From Nocardioidaceae bacterium UBA4001 (GTDB taxonomy: Bacteria > Actinomycetota > Actinomycetes > Propionibacteriales > Nocardioidaceae): DNA of 41,755 nucleotides. The notes beneath the pieces were generated by a model. The model saw only the letters and a program-made list of their open reading frames with translations, had not been told where the DNA came from and searched no databases. Location of the stretch: contig DGBP01000048.1 of NCBI GenBank assembly GCA_002384855.1, forward strand, positions 37,679-79,433, written 5' to 3'. Position numbers and translations under genes: made by a program. Position 1 is the first letter of the stretch; each line of letters begins with the position of its first letter. Below are positions 1 to 7,583 of the stretch, piece after piece.

Positions 1-1
1 G

Positions 2-325
2 GCCGTGATCGCGGAGTCCTACGAGCGCATCCACCGGTCGAACCTGATCGGCATGGGCGTCCTCCCGCTGCAGTTCCCCGAGGGGGAGAGCGCCGAGTCG
101 CTCGGCCTCACCGGCGAGGAGGAGTTCTCGTTCACCGGCGTCACCGCGCTCAACCCTTCGACGGGCTCAGAACAGCGCGACGGCACCATCCCGAGCACGG
201 TGAAGGTGAAGGCCGGCGACGTCGAGTTCGACGCGAAGGTCCGCATCGACACCCCTGGTGAGGCGAGCTACTACCGCAACGGCGGCATCATGCAGTTCGT
301 GCTCCGAAGTCTGCTCAAGGGCTGA
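2..325 (+). CDS. acnA: Aconitate hydratase, C-terminal end (5' end outside window)
   Basis: This is the last 107 codons of an AcnA/IRP-type aconitase, the TCA-cycle enzyme that interconverts citrate and isocitrate with a 4Fe-4S cluster. The swivel-domain motif ESYERIHRSNLIGMGVLPLQ is at the start of the window and RIDTPGEASYYRNGGIMQFV is near the end. Both are hallmarks of this family. The iron-sulphur ligands lie upstream, outside the window. Between TALN and STVKVKAGD the protein carries about seven extra residues (PSTGSEQ), encoded by a repeat-like sequence at 154-170. The frame stays open, so the protein is probably still functional. The stop codon is at 323-325. Confidence 0.93.
   Translation, partial: AVIAESYERIHRSNLIGMGVLPLQFPEGESAESLGLTGEEEFSFTGVTALNPSTGSEQRDGTIPSTVKVKAGDVEFDAKVRIDTPGEASYYRNGGIMQFVLRSLLKG
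154..170. repeat. Dispersed-repeat-like element CCCTTCGACGGGCTCAG inside aconitase
   Basis: CCCTTCGACGGGCTCAG matches, from memory, a short palindrome-forming repeat scattered through many high-GC genomes. Here it lies in frame in the aconitase gene and adds PSTGSEQ to a surface loop. Only one copy is visible in this window, so the repeat status rests on prior knowledge. Confidence 0.5.
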
Positions 326-348
326 CGATCTACGGGATCGACGCAGGG

Positions 349-1059
349 GTGGTGGCCGTCGTGGCCATCACCCTTGTGCTTGCCGCGACCGTCCAGGGCC
401 TGATCGGCCTGGGCCTGGCGCTGGTCACCGCGCCCGTGGTGACGCTGCTCGCGCCCGAGCTGATGCCGGCGTTCATGCTGTGGCTGGGCATGACGATGCC
501 GATGGTGACGCTCGTCCGGGAGCACCACGACATCGACTGGCGGGGGCTCGGCTGGACCCTGCCCACCCGGATCGTGGGCACGGTCATCGGCGTGGGGCTG
601 CTGGCCTGGTTCCCCCCGGCCGGCCTGGGCATCGCGGTGGGCGTGATGGTGCTGCTCAGTGTGCTCCTGACCGTCCGCGCCGTGGAGATCCCGGTGAACG
701 CCCCCACGCTCGCCACGGCGGGCCTGATCTCGGGGGTCACGGGCACGACCACGTCGATCGGCGGACCGCCGATGGCGATCCTCTACCAGCACCGGCCGCC
801 GCCGCAGATCCGCTCGACCCTGGGGCTGTTCTTCGTCATCGGCGCGGCGCTGAGCCTGGTGGGGCTCGGCGTGGTCGGCCGGCTGGAGCCCGCGACGTTC
901 CTGCTCGCGATGACGATGGTCCCTGCGCTGGTCCTCGGCTTCCTCATCTCGCGGGTGGTCGGACGCCGGGTGCCCGCGCACCGGATCCGGGTCGGCGTGC
1001 TCGTCGTCTCGGGGCTGTCGGCCGGCGTCGTCCTGGTCCGGTCGCTGCTCCTGCTCTGA
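349..1059 (+). CDS. TSUP family (TauE/SafE) membrane transporter
   Basis: The predicted 236-residue integral membrane protein has about eight hydrophobic segments in two half-repeats. Each half begins with a glycine-rich stretch: VQGLIGLGLALVTAPVV near the N-terminus, and GLISGVTGTTTSIGGPPMAI in the middle. This is the TSUP (sulfite/sulfonate/organic anion exporter, DUF81) pattern; the substrate cannot be told from sequence. The GTG at 349 is the first standard start in frame. An in-frame CTG at 322 overlapping the aconitase stop (giving an N-terminus LTIYGIDAGVV) would fit the family better, and CAAGG lies just before it. The gene directly follows aconitase and could be cotranscribed. Confidence 0.85.
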   Translation: MVAVVAITLVLAATVQGLIGLGLALVTAPVVTLLAPELMPAFMLWLGMTMPMVTLVREHHDIDWRGLGWTLPTRIVGTVIGVGLLAWFPPAGLGIAVGVMVLLSVLLTVRAVEIPVNAPTLATAGLISGVTGTTTSIGGPPMAILYQHRPPPQIRSTLGLFFVIGAALSLVGLGVVGRLEPATFLLAMTMVPALVLGFLISRVVGRRVPAHRIRVGVLVVSGLSAGVVLVRSLLLL

Positions 1060-1095
1060 CCGAGGCAGGCCCCGGTGGTCGGGCGGCCCGCCGTC

Positions 1096-1101
1096 TAGGC
1101 T
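1096..1101 (+). promoter_or_regulatory. Leaderless -10 (TAGGCT) for yjbQ
   Basis: TAGGCT ends six bases before the ATG at 1108, so the transcript would begin at or next to the start codon. The same hexamer at the same distance precedes the sulfotransferase and uvrB genes. Confidence 0.55.
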
Positions 1102-1107
1102 GGAAGG

Positions 1108-1521
1108 ATGAGGGTCATGCGCTCAGAGACCTTCTCCTGCACGACGGGGGACCGGGACACGGTCCTCGACCTCACCCGGCACTGTGCGCGGTTCGTCGCC
1201 GACGAGGGCGACGGCCTGCTCCACGTGTTCGTGCCCCACGCCACCGCCGGGATCGCGATTCTCGAGACCGGGTCGAGCAGCGACGACGACCTGCTCGAGA
1301 CCCTTGGCGAGCTGCTTCCGGCCGACGACCGGTGGAAGCACCGGCACGGCTCCCGCGGCCACGGCCGCTCCCACGTCATGCCGGCGCTGGTGCCGCCGTA
1401 CGCCACCGTGCCCGTTGTCGACGGCAGGCTGTGTCTCGGCACCTGGCAGAGCATCTGCCTCGTCGACCTGAACGTCGACAACCACCGGCGCGAGGTCCGT
1501 CTCTCGTTCCTCCCCGGCTGA
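1108..1521 (+). CDS. yjbQ: YjbQ / UPF0047 family protein
   Basis: The 137-residue protein matches the UPF0047 family along its whole length. Seen motifs are GDGLLHVFVPHATAGIAILE, the HRHGSRGHGRSHVMP segment and the C-terminal GTWQSICLVDLN. The conserved histidines and acidic residues line the putative active site. E. coli YjbQ has weak thiamine-phosphate synthase activity, but the physiological role is unsettled, so no pathway is assigned. ATG 1108 is chosen because of the leaderless -10 at 1096-1101. A second ATG at 1117 would be preceded by GGAAGG, and could be an alternative start. Confidence 0.88.
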   Translation: MRVMRSETFSCTTGDRDTVLDLTRHCARFVADEGDGLLHVFVPHATAGIAILETGSSSDDDLLETLGELLPADDRWKHRHGSRGHGRSHVMPALVPPYATVPVVDGRLCLGTWQSICLVDLNVDNHRREVRLSFLPG

Positions 1522-1538
1522 CCCCGGCCTTCGCCGGC

Positions 1539-1961
1539 TCAGGCGGCCGACCCGGCGATGTTCACCATCCAGGTGACACCGAACCTGTCCGTGCACATGC
1601 CGAAGGTGTCGCCCCACGGCGCCTTGTCCAGAGGCACCGTGACCGTGGCGCCGTCCGAGAGCTTCTCCCAGTAGCCCCGGAGCACCGACTCGTCGTCGTC
1701 CTCCCCGCTGAGCGAGATCGAGTGGTCGGTGCCGGGGGTGTGCTCCATCTCGTTCGGGGTGTCGGCAGCCATCAGCACCAGGCCGAGCTCGGTGGTGAGC
1801 GTCGAGTGCATGATCTTGTCGGCCTCGGCAGGGTCCTCGCCGGCGTGGAACTCGCCGAACGTGCTGAAGGTGAGCTCGCCCCCGAACACCGAGTGGTAGA
1901 AGTCCATCGCCTCGCGCGCGGTGTCCCGGAAGCCGAGGTAGGGGTTCAGACGGACGGTCAT
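1539..1961 (-). CDS. VOC family protein, PhnB-like
   Basis: The 140-residue protein begins MTVRLNPYLGFRDTAREAMD and shows the paired beta-alpha-beta-beta-beta layout of PhnB/glyoxalase-like proteins. FYHSVFGGEL is in the first module, and the C-terminus has WGDTFGMCTDRFGVTWMVN. Such proteins (named 3-demethylubiquinone-9 methyltransferase-like or PhnB-like) have no agreed reaction. ATG 1961 is preceded on its strand by GAGGAGA at good distance. A short tandem repeat lies immediately upstream (1971-2021). Its 3' end lies 17 bp from the 3' end of yjbQ, convergently. Confidence 0.88.
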   Translation of the reverse strand: MTVRLNPYLGFRDTAREAMDFYHSVFGGELTFSTFGEFHAGEDPAEADKIMHSTLTTELGLVLMAADTPNEMEHTPGTDHSISLSGEDDDESVLRGYWEKLSDGATVTVPLDKAPWGDTFGMCTDRFGVTWMVNIAGSAA

Positions 1962-1970
1962 GCCGATCTC

Positions 1971-2021
1971 CTCAGATGGTGGTTGCCTGTCAGGATCTCA
2001 GACGGTGGCTGCTGTCAGGGT
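1971..2021. repeat. Imperfect 26/25-bp tandem duplication
   Basis: Unit 1 (1971-1996) starts CTCAGATGGTGGTTGCC and unit 2 (1997-2021) starts CTCAGACGGTGGCTGC. Both end TGTCAGG-T. They differ at three substitutions and one indel. The pair lies in the leader of the PhnB-like gene and overlaps its Shine-Dalgarno flank. Confidence 0.75.
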
Positions 2022-2043
2022 CGACCACGGCGCCGACAGGCAC

Positions 2044-2925
2044 TCATCGGTGCAGCCAGGACAGGAGGTCGCGGGGCGCGAGGTCGGCCGCACGCTCGTC
2101 GTACCGTCGCCGTTGTGCAGCGCTGAGCAGCCGCCACCCCTCTCCCGAGCCGCCCCGCCGGAAGAAGGCCGCGGAGCTCTTGAGGACGCCGCTCCGGCCC
2201 GGGACGAGCAGGTCGGCGCGGGCGCGCATCCGGTCGAACGAGGCTGCGTCGACGAGGTCGGGAAACACGTCCTCCGGCACGTCGATCCCGAGCCGGTCCG
2301 CGAGCCTGCGCATCTGCCCCGCGAGATCCGCGCGGAGGTCGTCGTAGTGCACGAGCACGACGTTGTCCGCTCCGCGTCTGTCCCAGGCGTCCGCGAGGTG
2401 ATGCATGACCCCCGGCAGGGAGTCGAGCTCCTCGAAGGGGTCGGCCTCCTCCTCGACCCACGCGGCCAGCCACTCGGGGAGCGGTGGTCGCGACGACCGT
2501 TGCCGCTGAGGCCGCCCGGTCAGCTCGGCGATCAGCCGGCGGTCGAGGTTGGCCGCCTGGTGGTAGAGGGACACGGCCATGTCGAGCGGGTGCCTGGCGA
2601 CGACGACGTAGGTCACGTCAGGGCGGGCCGGGAGCCCGTCGAGCGGGGTGTGCGTCTTGATGAAGCGACGATGCGTCTGGGCCCGCAGTGTTGCGTAGAC
2701 CTCGTCGCGGGGGGTCACCAGCCAGTCCAGCCAGGGGGACAGCTCCGCGAGCGGCCGGGGCAGCTGGGTGGTCCCGAGCACCAGCAGTGCACAGATCATC
2801 TGCACCCACGTGGTGCCGCTCTTGGACCGCGTGCTGATGACGATGTCGCCTGACCGGAACGGGAAGTCCCGCCACCGAGCGCTGTCCTCCTCCGACGAGA
2901 CGTAGCGACGCGGCACCTCGGGCAC
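2044..2925 (-). CDS. Sulfotransferase family protein
   Basis: The 293-residue protein resembles the cytosolic sulfotransferase family (PF00685), which moves a sulfuryl group from PAPS to an acceptor hydroxyl or amine. The 5'-phosphosulfate loop is STRSKSGTTWVQ (about residues 31-42). The 3'-phosphate-binding segment is VARHPLDMAVSLYHQ. FIKTHTPLDGLP supplies the usual KTH motif. The C-terminal GXXGXWK-like segment appears weak. The acceptor is unknown. GTG 2925 is chosen because TAGGCT lies six bases upstream (2937-2932), predicting a leaderless mRNA. A perfect SOS box lies 25 bp upstream, shared with the divergent gene at 2987. Confidence 0.87.
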   Translation of the reverse strand: MPEVPRRYVSSEEDSARWRDFPFRSGDIVISTRSKSGTTWVQMICALLVLGTTQLPRPLAELSPWLDWLVTPRDEVYATLRAQTHRRFIKTHTPLDGLPARPDVTYVVVARHPLDMAVSLYHQAANLDRRLIAELTGRPQRQRSSRPPLPEWLAAWVEEEADPFEELDSLPGVMHHLADAWDRRGADNVVLVHYDDLRADLAGQMRRLADRLGIDVPEDVFPDLVDAASFDRMRARADLLVPGRSGVLKSSAAFFRRGGSGEGWRLLSAAQRRRYDERAADLAPRDLLSWLHR

Positions 2926-2931
2926 CGGTCG

Positions 2932-2980
2932 AGCCTATCCCGCCGAGAGTCGAACATGCGTTCGACTCTCGGCGTATCCT
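2932..2980. promoter_or_regulatory. Divergent leaderless promoters
   Basis: On the minus strand TAGGCT (2937-2932) is spaced to start transcription at GTG 2925. On the plus strand TATCCT (2975-2980) is spaced to start at ATG 2987. The two start codons are 61 bp apart. The dyad 2941-2974 fills the space between the two -10 hexamers. Confidence 0.6.
2950..2965. promoter_or_regulatory. LexA SOS box within a longer dyad
   Basis: TCGAACATGCGTTCGA matches the actinobacterial LexA consensus TCGAAC-N4-GTTCGA at all 12 fixed positions. It is the core of a perfect 14-bp inverted repeat (arms 2941-2954 and 2961-2974, 6-base centre). Relative to the two predicted transcription starts it covers about -22 to -37 (plus strand) and -25 to -40 (minus strand), so LexA binding would block both -35 regions. 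Confidence 0.8.
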
Positions 2981-2986
2981 GGCGGC

Positions 2987-3358
2987 ATGGTCAAGTACGT
3001 CGCACCACCGGGCTGGCCCCGCCAGGTCCGGCCCCCTGACGCTCCCGGGTGGGAGGACACCGCCACCAGTTGGCTGCTCGACATCTGCCCGCCGGAGTAC
3101 CGCTCCTACCCGGTGCTGCGCCGCCACGTCGTGGTCCTCGCACGCTTCGCGGTGCTGCACGTCGAGGCGTCGCAGGCTGCCGTGCGTCGCGGGCTCAGCG
3201 AGGCGAGGGCGCTGCTGCGCGACGTGGCCGAGCCCGGGACCGTCGAGGCTGCGATCGAGACCTGGCACGTGGAGTCGGCCCGGCTGGCGGCGGAGCGCCG
3301 GGCGGTCGGGCTGGTCGAGGAGGCTCTGCGCGGACGTCGCTTCGTCGCCCGCCTCTGA
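2987..3358 (+). CDS. Conserved-looking hypothetical protein, putatively SOS-regulated
   Basis: I do not recognise this 123-residue protein. It has no signal peptide or membrane segment. It looks mostly helical and rich in Arg, Ala and Glu. Notable stretches are WLLDICPPEYRSYPVLRRH and the C-terminal LVEEALRGRRFVARL. The regular amphipathic pattern after residue 40 suggests a compact helical bundle. ATG 2987 fits a leaderless start, with TATCCT ending six bases before it. The perfect LexA box just upstream implies induction by DNA damage. The codon usage matches its neighbours, so it is likely a real gene. Confidence 0.75.
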   Translation: MVKYVAPPGWPRQVRPPDAPGWEDTATSWLLDICPPEYRSYPVLRRHVVVLARFAVLHVEASQAAVRRGLSEARALLRDVAEPGTVEAAIETWHVESARLAAERRAVGLVEEALRGRRFVARL

Positions 3359-3464
3359 CCCGGCGCGGGCGGCCGGGCCGGGTTCTCCGGACGCAGGCGC
3401 CGGCGCCGGTGTAGACAGGGGCTTCGTGGTCCGACGGCCGGGCCGCACGGACAAGGGGGTCCCC

Positions 3465-3857
3465 ATGGCAGAGGTGCGGAGCGTGGGCGAGGGCGAGCAC
3501 GACGACAACCGTCGCGCGATCATCGACCTCACCACCGGCGGTCGGCACTCCCGTGCCTGGCTCGACCGGATGGTCGCCTTCTCCCGGCGGGAGTCCACGC
3601 AGGAGGCGTTCGCCGGAGCGGTCGAGTCGTGGGTCGGCGACGACTACCTCGGCGAGGTCGGTCGCCCGGAGACACCCGTCGCGTGCCTGGTGGGGGAGAC
3701 CGACCCCGCCCTGTCGGCGGAGGTCATGCGGCAGAGCTGGATGCAGATCTACCCCGACGTCACGCTCGTCGAGCTGCCCCACTGCGGGCACTACCCGATG
3801 CACGAGACGCCTGTGTGGCTGGCCACCCGGATGGAGGCCTTCCTCGCCGAGCACTAG
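3465..3857 (+). pseudogene. Alpha/beta-hydrolase fragment, C-terminal half only
   Basis: The 130-residue product matches only the cap and C-terminal part of an alpha/beta hydrolase. The acid region is CLVGETDPALSAEVM and the catalytic-histidine region is LPHCGHYPMHETP. The N-terminal beta sheet and the GxSxG nucleophile elbow are absent, and no upstream frame supplies them. The fragment has a good AAGGGGG ribosome-binding site and an ATG at 3465, so it may still be translated. It cannot be a normal hydrolase. A deletion that left a ribosome site in place is likely; an intentionally short cap-domain protein is the less likely alternative. Confidence 0.65.
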
Positions 3858-3915
3858 CTAGTGGGGGCGTGTTGCCGACCCCCGACCGCGCGGGCCGCCG
3901 GTAGCGTCCCGGACC

Positions 3916-4851
3916 ATGAGGATCGCCGACGACACGTCCGACTCGCTCACCGTCGTCAGGGTCCCCGGCCACGGGGCGGAGGACGTCCTCGTCGGGGAGG
4001 ACGGGGCGGTCTACACCGGCACCGAGGACGGCGCCGTCTGGTGCGTCCGTGAGGAGGGAAGCCGCCTCGACAGGGTCGGTGCGACCGGCGGTCGTCCCCT
4101 GGGACTCGAGTGGCTGCCCGATGGACGGATCCTCATCTGCGACGCCAGGCGCGGGTTGCTCGCCCTCGACACGACCTCGGGCGCGGTCGAGGAGCTGCTC
4201 ACCCTGGTCCACGGCCGGCGGATGACCTTCTGCAACAACGCCGCCGTCGCCCCCGACGGCACCATCTGGTTCAGCGACTCCTCCCGGGTCCACGGCATCG
4301 AGCGGTGGAAGGCCGACATCGTCGAGAACACGTCCTCCGGGCGGCTGCTGCGCCGTGATCCCGACGGCTCGGTGGAGGTGGTGCTCGACGGGCTGCGCTT
4401 CGCCAACGGTGTCGCCCTGGCCGCGGACGAGTCCTTCGTGGCGGTCGCCGAGACGGCCGGGCGCACCGTCGTACGCCACTGGCTCTCCGGGGACCGCGCC
4501 GGCCGGACCGACCTGCTCGCCGGGGACCTGCCCGGCTACCCCGACAACATCGCGCGGGGGAGCGACGGGCTGCTATGGGTGACCGTCGCCTCGCCGAGGG
4601 ACCCGGTCGTGGAGGCGCTGATGCGCGCGCCGATGCCACTGCGCCACGCGGCCTGGCGGCTGCCGGCACCGCTCCAGCCGAAGCCGAAGCGGACTGCCCG
4701 GGTGTGGGCGCTCGACGACGAGGGAAGGGTTGTCCACGACCGGTCACTCGACGCCTCGTCGTTCCACATGGTCACCGGTGTCCGCGAGCACCGCGGTCGC
4801 GTATGGCTGGGCAGCCTGGTCGAGCCGGCCGTCGCCGTCTTCGGCCTCTGA
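3916..4851 (+). CDS. SMP-30 / strictosidine synthase-like beta-propeller protein
   Basis: The 311-residue protein has the repeated blade pattern of six-bladed SMP-30/gluconolactonase/strictosidine-synthase-like proteins. Examples are GEDGAVYTGTEDGAVWCV, PLGLEWLPDGRILICDA, NAAVAPDGTIWFSDSS and FANGVALAADESFVAVAE. The N- and D-containing loops that bind the metal in lactonases (NNAAVAPDG, GYPDNIARGSDG) are present. It is probably a lactonase or esterase; the substrate is unknown, and strictosidine chemistry itself is not implied. ATG 3916 is preceded by TAGCGT (3902-3907) at leaderless spacing. No signal peptide is seen. Confidence 0.83.
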   Translation: MRIADDTSDSLTVVRVPGHGAEDVLVGEDGAVYTGTEDGAVWCVREEGSRLDRVGATGGRPLGLEWLPDGRILICDARRGLLALDTTSGAVEELLTLVHGRRMTFCNNAAVAPDGTIWFSDSSRVHGIERWKADIVENTSSGRLLRRDPDGSVEVVLDGLRFANGVALAADESFVAVAETAGRTVVRHWLSGDRAGRTDLLAGDLPGYPDNIARGSDGLLWVTVASPRDPVVEALMRAPMPLRHAAWRLPAPLQPKPKRTARVWALDDEGRVVHDRSLDASSFHMVTGVREHRGRVWLGSLVEPAVAVFGL

Positions 4852-4905
4852 GGGTCCGGCGACTAGACTCGCAGGATTGTTCGTCGTAGTCGGGAAGAGG
4901 AGCTG

Positions 4906-6810
4906 ATGGGGTACCTGGAGTCGATCACGGGGCCGCGCGACCTGCGCGAGCTCGACGACCACCAGCTCGACGAGCTCGCGGCGGAGATCCGTGACTTCCT
5001 CGTCGCCAAGGTCTCCCGGACCGGCGGCCACCTCGGCCCGAACCTCGGCGTCGTCGAGCTGACGTTGGCGATCCACCGGGTCTTCGACTCGCCGACCGAC
5101 CGTGTCGTCTTCGACACCGGCCACCAGGCCTACGTCCACAAGGCGCTCACCGGTCGCGCCGGCCGGTTCGACACGCTCCGCCAGGAGGGTGGCCTGTCGG
5201 GCTACCCGAGTCAGGGGGAGTCGCCGCACGACATCGTCGAGAACTCCCACGCCTCCACCGCGTTGTCCTACGCCGACGGCCTCGCCAAGGCGTACACCAT
5301 CCGTGGCGAGAACCGCCACGTCGTCGCGGTGATCGGTGACGGCGCGCTCACCGGCGGCATGGCCTGGGAGGCGCTGAACAACATCGCCGCCGACCAGGAC
5401 CGCAAGCTGGTCATCGTCGTCAACGACAACGGCCGCTCCTACACCCCGACCGTCGGCGGCCTGGCCAACCACCTCAACACGCTGCGCACGAGCCCGCGCT
5501 ACGAGCAGGTCCTCGACCTCGTCAAGAAGCGCCTCAACGGTGTCCGCGGCGTCGGCCCCGCGGTGTACGACGCTCTCCACGCCGTCAAGAAGGGCATGAA
5601 GGACGCCCTCGCGCCGCAGGGACTCTTCGAGGACCTCGGGCTGAAGTACGTCGGACCCATCGACGGCCACGACCGGGCCGCCATGGAGAACGCGCTCGCC
5701 CAGGCGAAGAAGTTCGGCGGACCGGTCATCGTCCACGTGTTGACCAAGAAGGGCTTCGGCTACGACGCCGCCGAGCGCCACGAGGCCGACAACTTCCACT
5801 CGCCCGGGCCGTTCGACGTCGAGACCGGTGTCGAGAACCCCAAGGGCCGGATCTGGACCGACATCTTCGCCGAGGAGATGGTCACGCTCGGCGGCGAGCG
5901 GAAGGACCTCGTCGCGATCACGGCGGCCATGCTGCACCCCGTGGGCCTGGACCAGTTCGCCGCCCGCTACCCGGAGCGGACCTTCGACGTCGGGATCGCC
6001 GAGCAGCACGCCGCCACCTCGGCCGCGGGCCTCGCCCTGGGCGGGCTGCATCCCGTCGTGGCGATCTACGCCACCTTCCTCAACCGCGCCTTCGACCAGG
6101 TGCTCATGGACGTGGCGCTGCACCGCTGCGGGGTCACCTTCGTCCTCGACCGGTCCGGGGTGACCGGTGACGACGGCGCCAGCCACAACGGCATGTGGGA
6201 CATGTCGATCCTTCAGGTGGTCCCGGGCCTCAGGCTCGCCGCCCCCCGCGACGGCGCGCGGCTGCGTGAGCTGCTCCGGGAGGCCGTCCGGGTCGACGAC
6301 GCCCCCACCGTCGTACGCTTCCCGAAGGGCCCGCCGATCGTCGACGTCGAGCGCGTCGACCGGGCAGGGTCCATGGACGTGCTCGTGCGCAACGGCGCCA
6401 AGGACGTCCTGCTCGTCGGCGTCGGGTCGATGGCATCGACCTCGGTGGAGGTCGCCGAGCGGCTCGCCGCCCAGGGGATCGGAGTCACCGTCGTCGACCC
6501 TCGTTGGGTCAAGCCGTTCGACCCCGCGATCGTCGACCTCGCCCGCGACCACCGGCTGGTGGTCAGCGTCGAGGACAACGGCATCGTCGGCGGTTGCGGG
6601 TCGGTGCTGCTGCAGACGCTGAACGACGCGCGCGTCGACACGCCGGTGCGACTGCACGGCATCCCCCAGCGCTTCCTGGACCACGCGAAGCGCGCCAGGA
6701 TCCTCGACGAGATCGGCCTGACCGCCCAGAAGCTCGCGCGCAGCATCGTCGAGGACGTCACCGCCCTCGACGACGGCGGAGCGCTGCTCGAGGTCGAGCA
6801 GCGCCCCTGA
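4906..6810 (+). CDS. dxs: 1-deoxy-D-xylulose-5-phosphate synthase
   Basis: DXS condenses pyruvate and glyceraldehyde-3-phosphate to DXP, the first step of the non-mevalonate isoprenoid pathway, and uses thiamine diphosphate. At 634 residues it is full length. GHLGPNLGVVELT and FDTGHQAYVHK are near the N-terminus. The ThDP motif starts with GDG at residues 144-146 and runs to the VVNDN segment. The catalytic Glu366 lies in GIAEQHAATSAAG. The C-terminal transketolase domain carries VEDNGIVGGCGS. ATG 4906 has the upstream site AAGAGGAG. TAGACT (4864-4869) is a plausible -10, giving a roughly 30-base leader. It appears to be transcribed alone. Confidence 0.97.
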   Translation: MGYLESITGPRDLRELDDHQLDELAAEIRDFLVAKVSRTGGHLGPNLGVVELTLAIHRVFDSPTDRVVFDTGHQAYVHKALTGRAGRFDTLRQEGGLSGYPSQGESPHDIVENSHASTALSYADGLAKAYTIRGENRHVVAVIGDGALTGGMAWEALNNIAADQDRKLVIVVNDNGRSYTPTVGGLANHLNTLRTSPRYEQVLDLVKKRLNGVRGVGPAVYDALHAVKKGMKDALAPQGLFEDLGLKYVGPIDGHDRAAMENALAQAKKFGGPVIVHVLTKKGFGYDAAERHEADNFHSPGPFDVETGVENPKGRIWTDIFAEEMVTLGGERKDLVAITAAMLHPVGLDQFAARYPERTFDVGIAEQHAATSAAGLALGGLHPVVAIYATFLNRAFDQVLMDVALHRCGVTFVLDRSGVTGDDGASHNGMWDMSILQVVPGLRLAAPRDGARLRELLREAVRVDDAPTVVRFPKGPPIVDVERVDRAGSMDVLVRNGAKDVLLVGVGSMASTSVEVAERLAAQGIGVTVVDPRWVKPFDPAIVDLARDHRLVVSVEDNGIVGGCGSVLLQTLNDARVDTPVRLHGIPQRFLDHAKRARILDEIGLTAQKLARSIVEDVTALDDGGALLEVEQRP

Positions 6811-6829
6811 GCAGACCCAGGAACCAGTC

Positions 6830-7225
6830 TCACGCGGGGTGCGCGAGGTGGTCCATGTGGTCGTGACGGCGACGCAGCAGGATGGTCCCGCCCACGCCCG
6901 CAGCGGCCAGCGCGGCAGCAGCCGCGCCCCAGCCGATCAGGTCATCTGCGTCGTACCCGGTGTCGAACGTGGTCGGCGCCGGGGGAGGGTCGGGCACGAC
7001 GTCGCCGTTGCGGGCGAATCCGAGGTCCGGCTCCGGGGGTACGACACCGCCGTTACGGGCGTATCCGAGGTCGGGTTCGTCGAGCTCCACACCCCCGTGA
7101 AGGGCATACCCGACGTCGGGATCGTCGGGAGATGCCGCGGATGCCGCCGTGGCGAGAGCCACCGGTGACAGGCAGAGGACAGCCGCAGCCACCACTGCCA
7201 ACAACTTGCTGATGAGGTGCTTCAT
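6830..7225 (-). CDS. Small predicted surface protein with three 15-residue repeats
   Basis: I do not recognise a named family. The 131-residue protein has a signal peptide (about residues 1-31, ending ATAASAAS). Three tandem 15-residue repeats follow: PDVGYALHGGVELDE (36-50), PDLGYARNGGVVPPE (51-65) and PDLGFARNGDVVPDP (66-80). A proline linker, a membrane helix (about 97-116) and a basic, His-rich tail (LLRRRHDHMDHLAHP) complete it. The topology suggests an anchored extracellular repeat stalk. ATG 7225 is preceded by GAAAGGAGG. It ends 20 bp from dxs, convergently, and is divergent from the M6 protease. Confidence 0.8.
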   Translation of the reverse strand: MKHLISKLLAVVAAAVLCLSPVALATAASAASPDDPDVGYALHGGVELDEPDLGYARNGGVVPPEPDLGFARNGDVVPDPPPAPTTFDTGYDADDLIGWGAAAAALAAAGVGGTILLRRRHDHMDHLAHPA

Positions 7226-7583
7226 GGCGCCCTCCTTTCATCACCTCCACAGTGGGTCCGTCGGTCCCGATCCGGCAGAGGCGCAGTGCCCTCCACGGCC
7301 GGCCGGACGGCTCGCGTCGGCGGCCGGAGGGCCCGAACCCCACCAACCGGTGAAACCGCACATCGGGTGAAAGATCGGCAAAGAGTCGGACGCGGTGCAT
7401 AAAGAAGTGGTAACGCGCACGTCGTGACTCTTGCCACACATACGTCCTGAGTGTGACCGTTGGGCGGTTCGTGGCCGGTCGCGCCGCTCTGGCGACGGGA
7501 GGGCCACTCCTTGGGACGTCGAGATCCCGGCGTTTCCTCGATCGGAACATCTGCCCGGAGACCCCGGGTTTGAAAGGGGAGAG
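7226..7583. other. 358-bp intergenic region between divergent genes
   Basis: No coding sequence is convincing here. The interval must hold the promoters of the surface protein (minus) and the M6 protease (plus). CATAAA near 7398 is a possible plus-strand -10. A small hairpin (CCCGG 7554-7558 with CCGGG 7564-7568) lies just before the protease ribosome-binding site. I could not recognise a riboswitch. Confidence 0.5.

Noticed and set aside
258..2126. Plus-strand open frame of 622 codons
   Set aside because: It crosses several genes in another frame and has Arg/Pro/Gly-rich composition typical of a GC-rich shadow.
4744..6684. Minus-strand open frame of 646 codons opposite dxs
   Set aside because: Antisense shadow of dxs with Asp/Val/Gly-rich low-complexity sequence and no recognisable motif.
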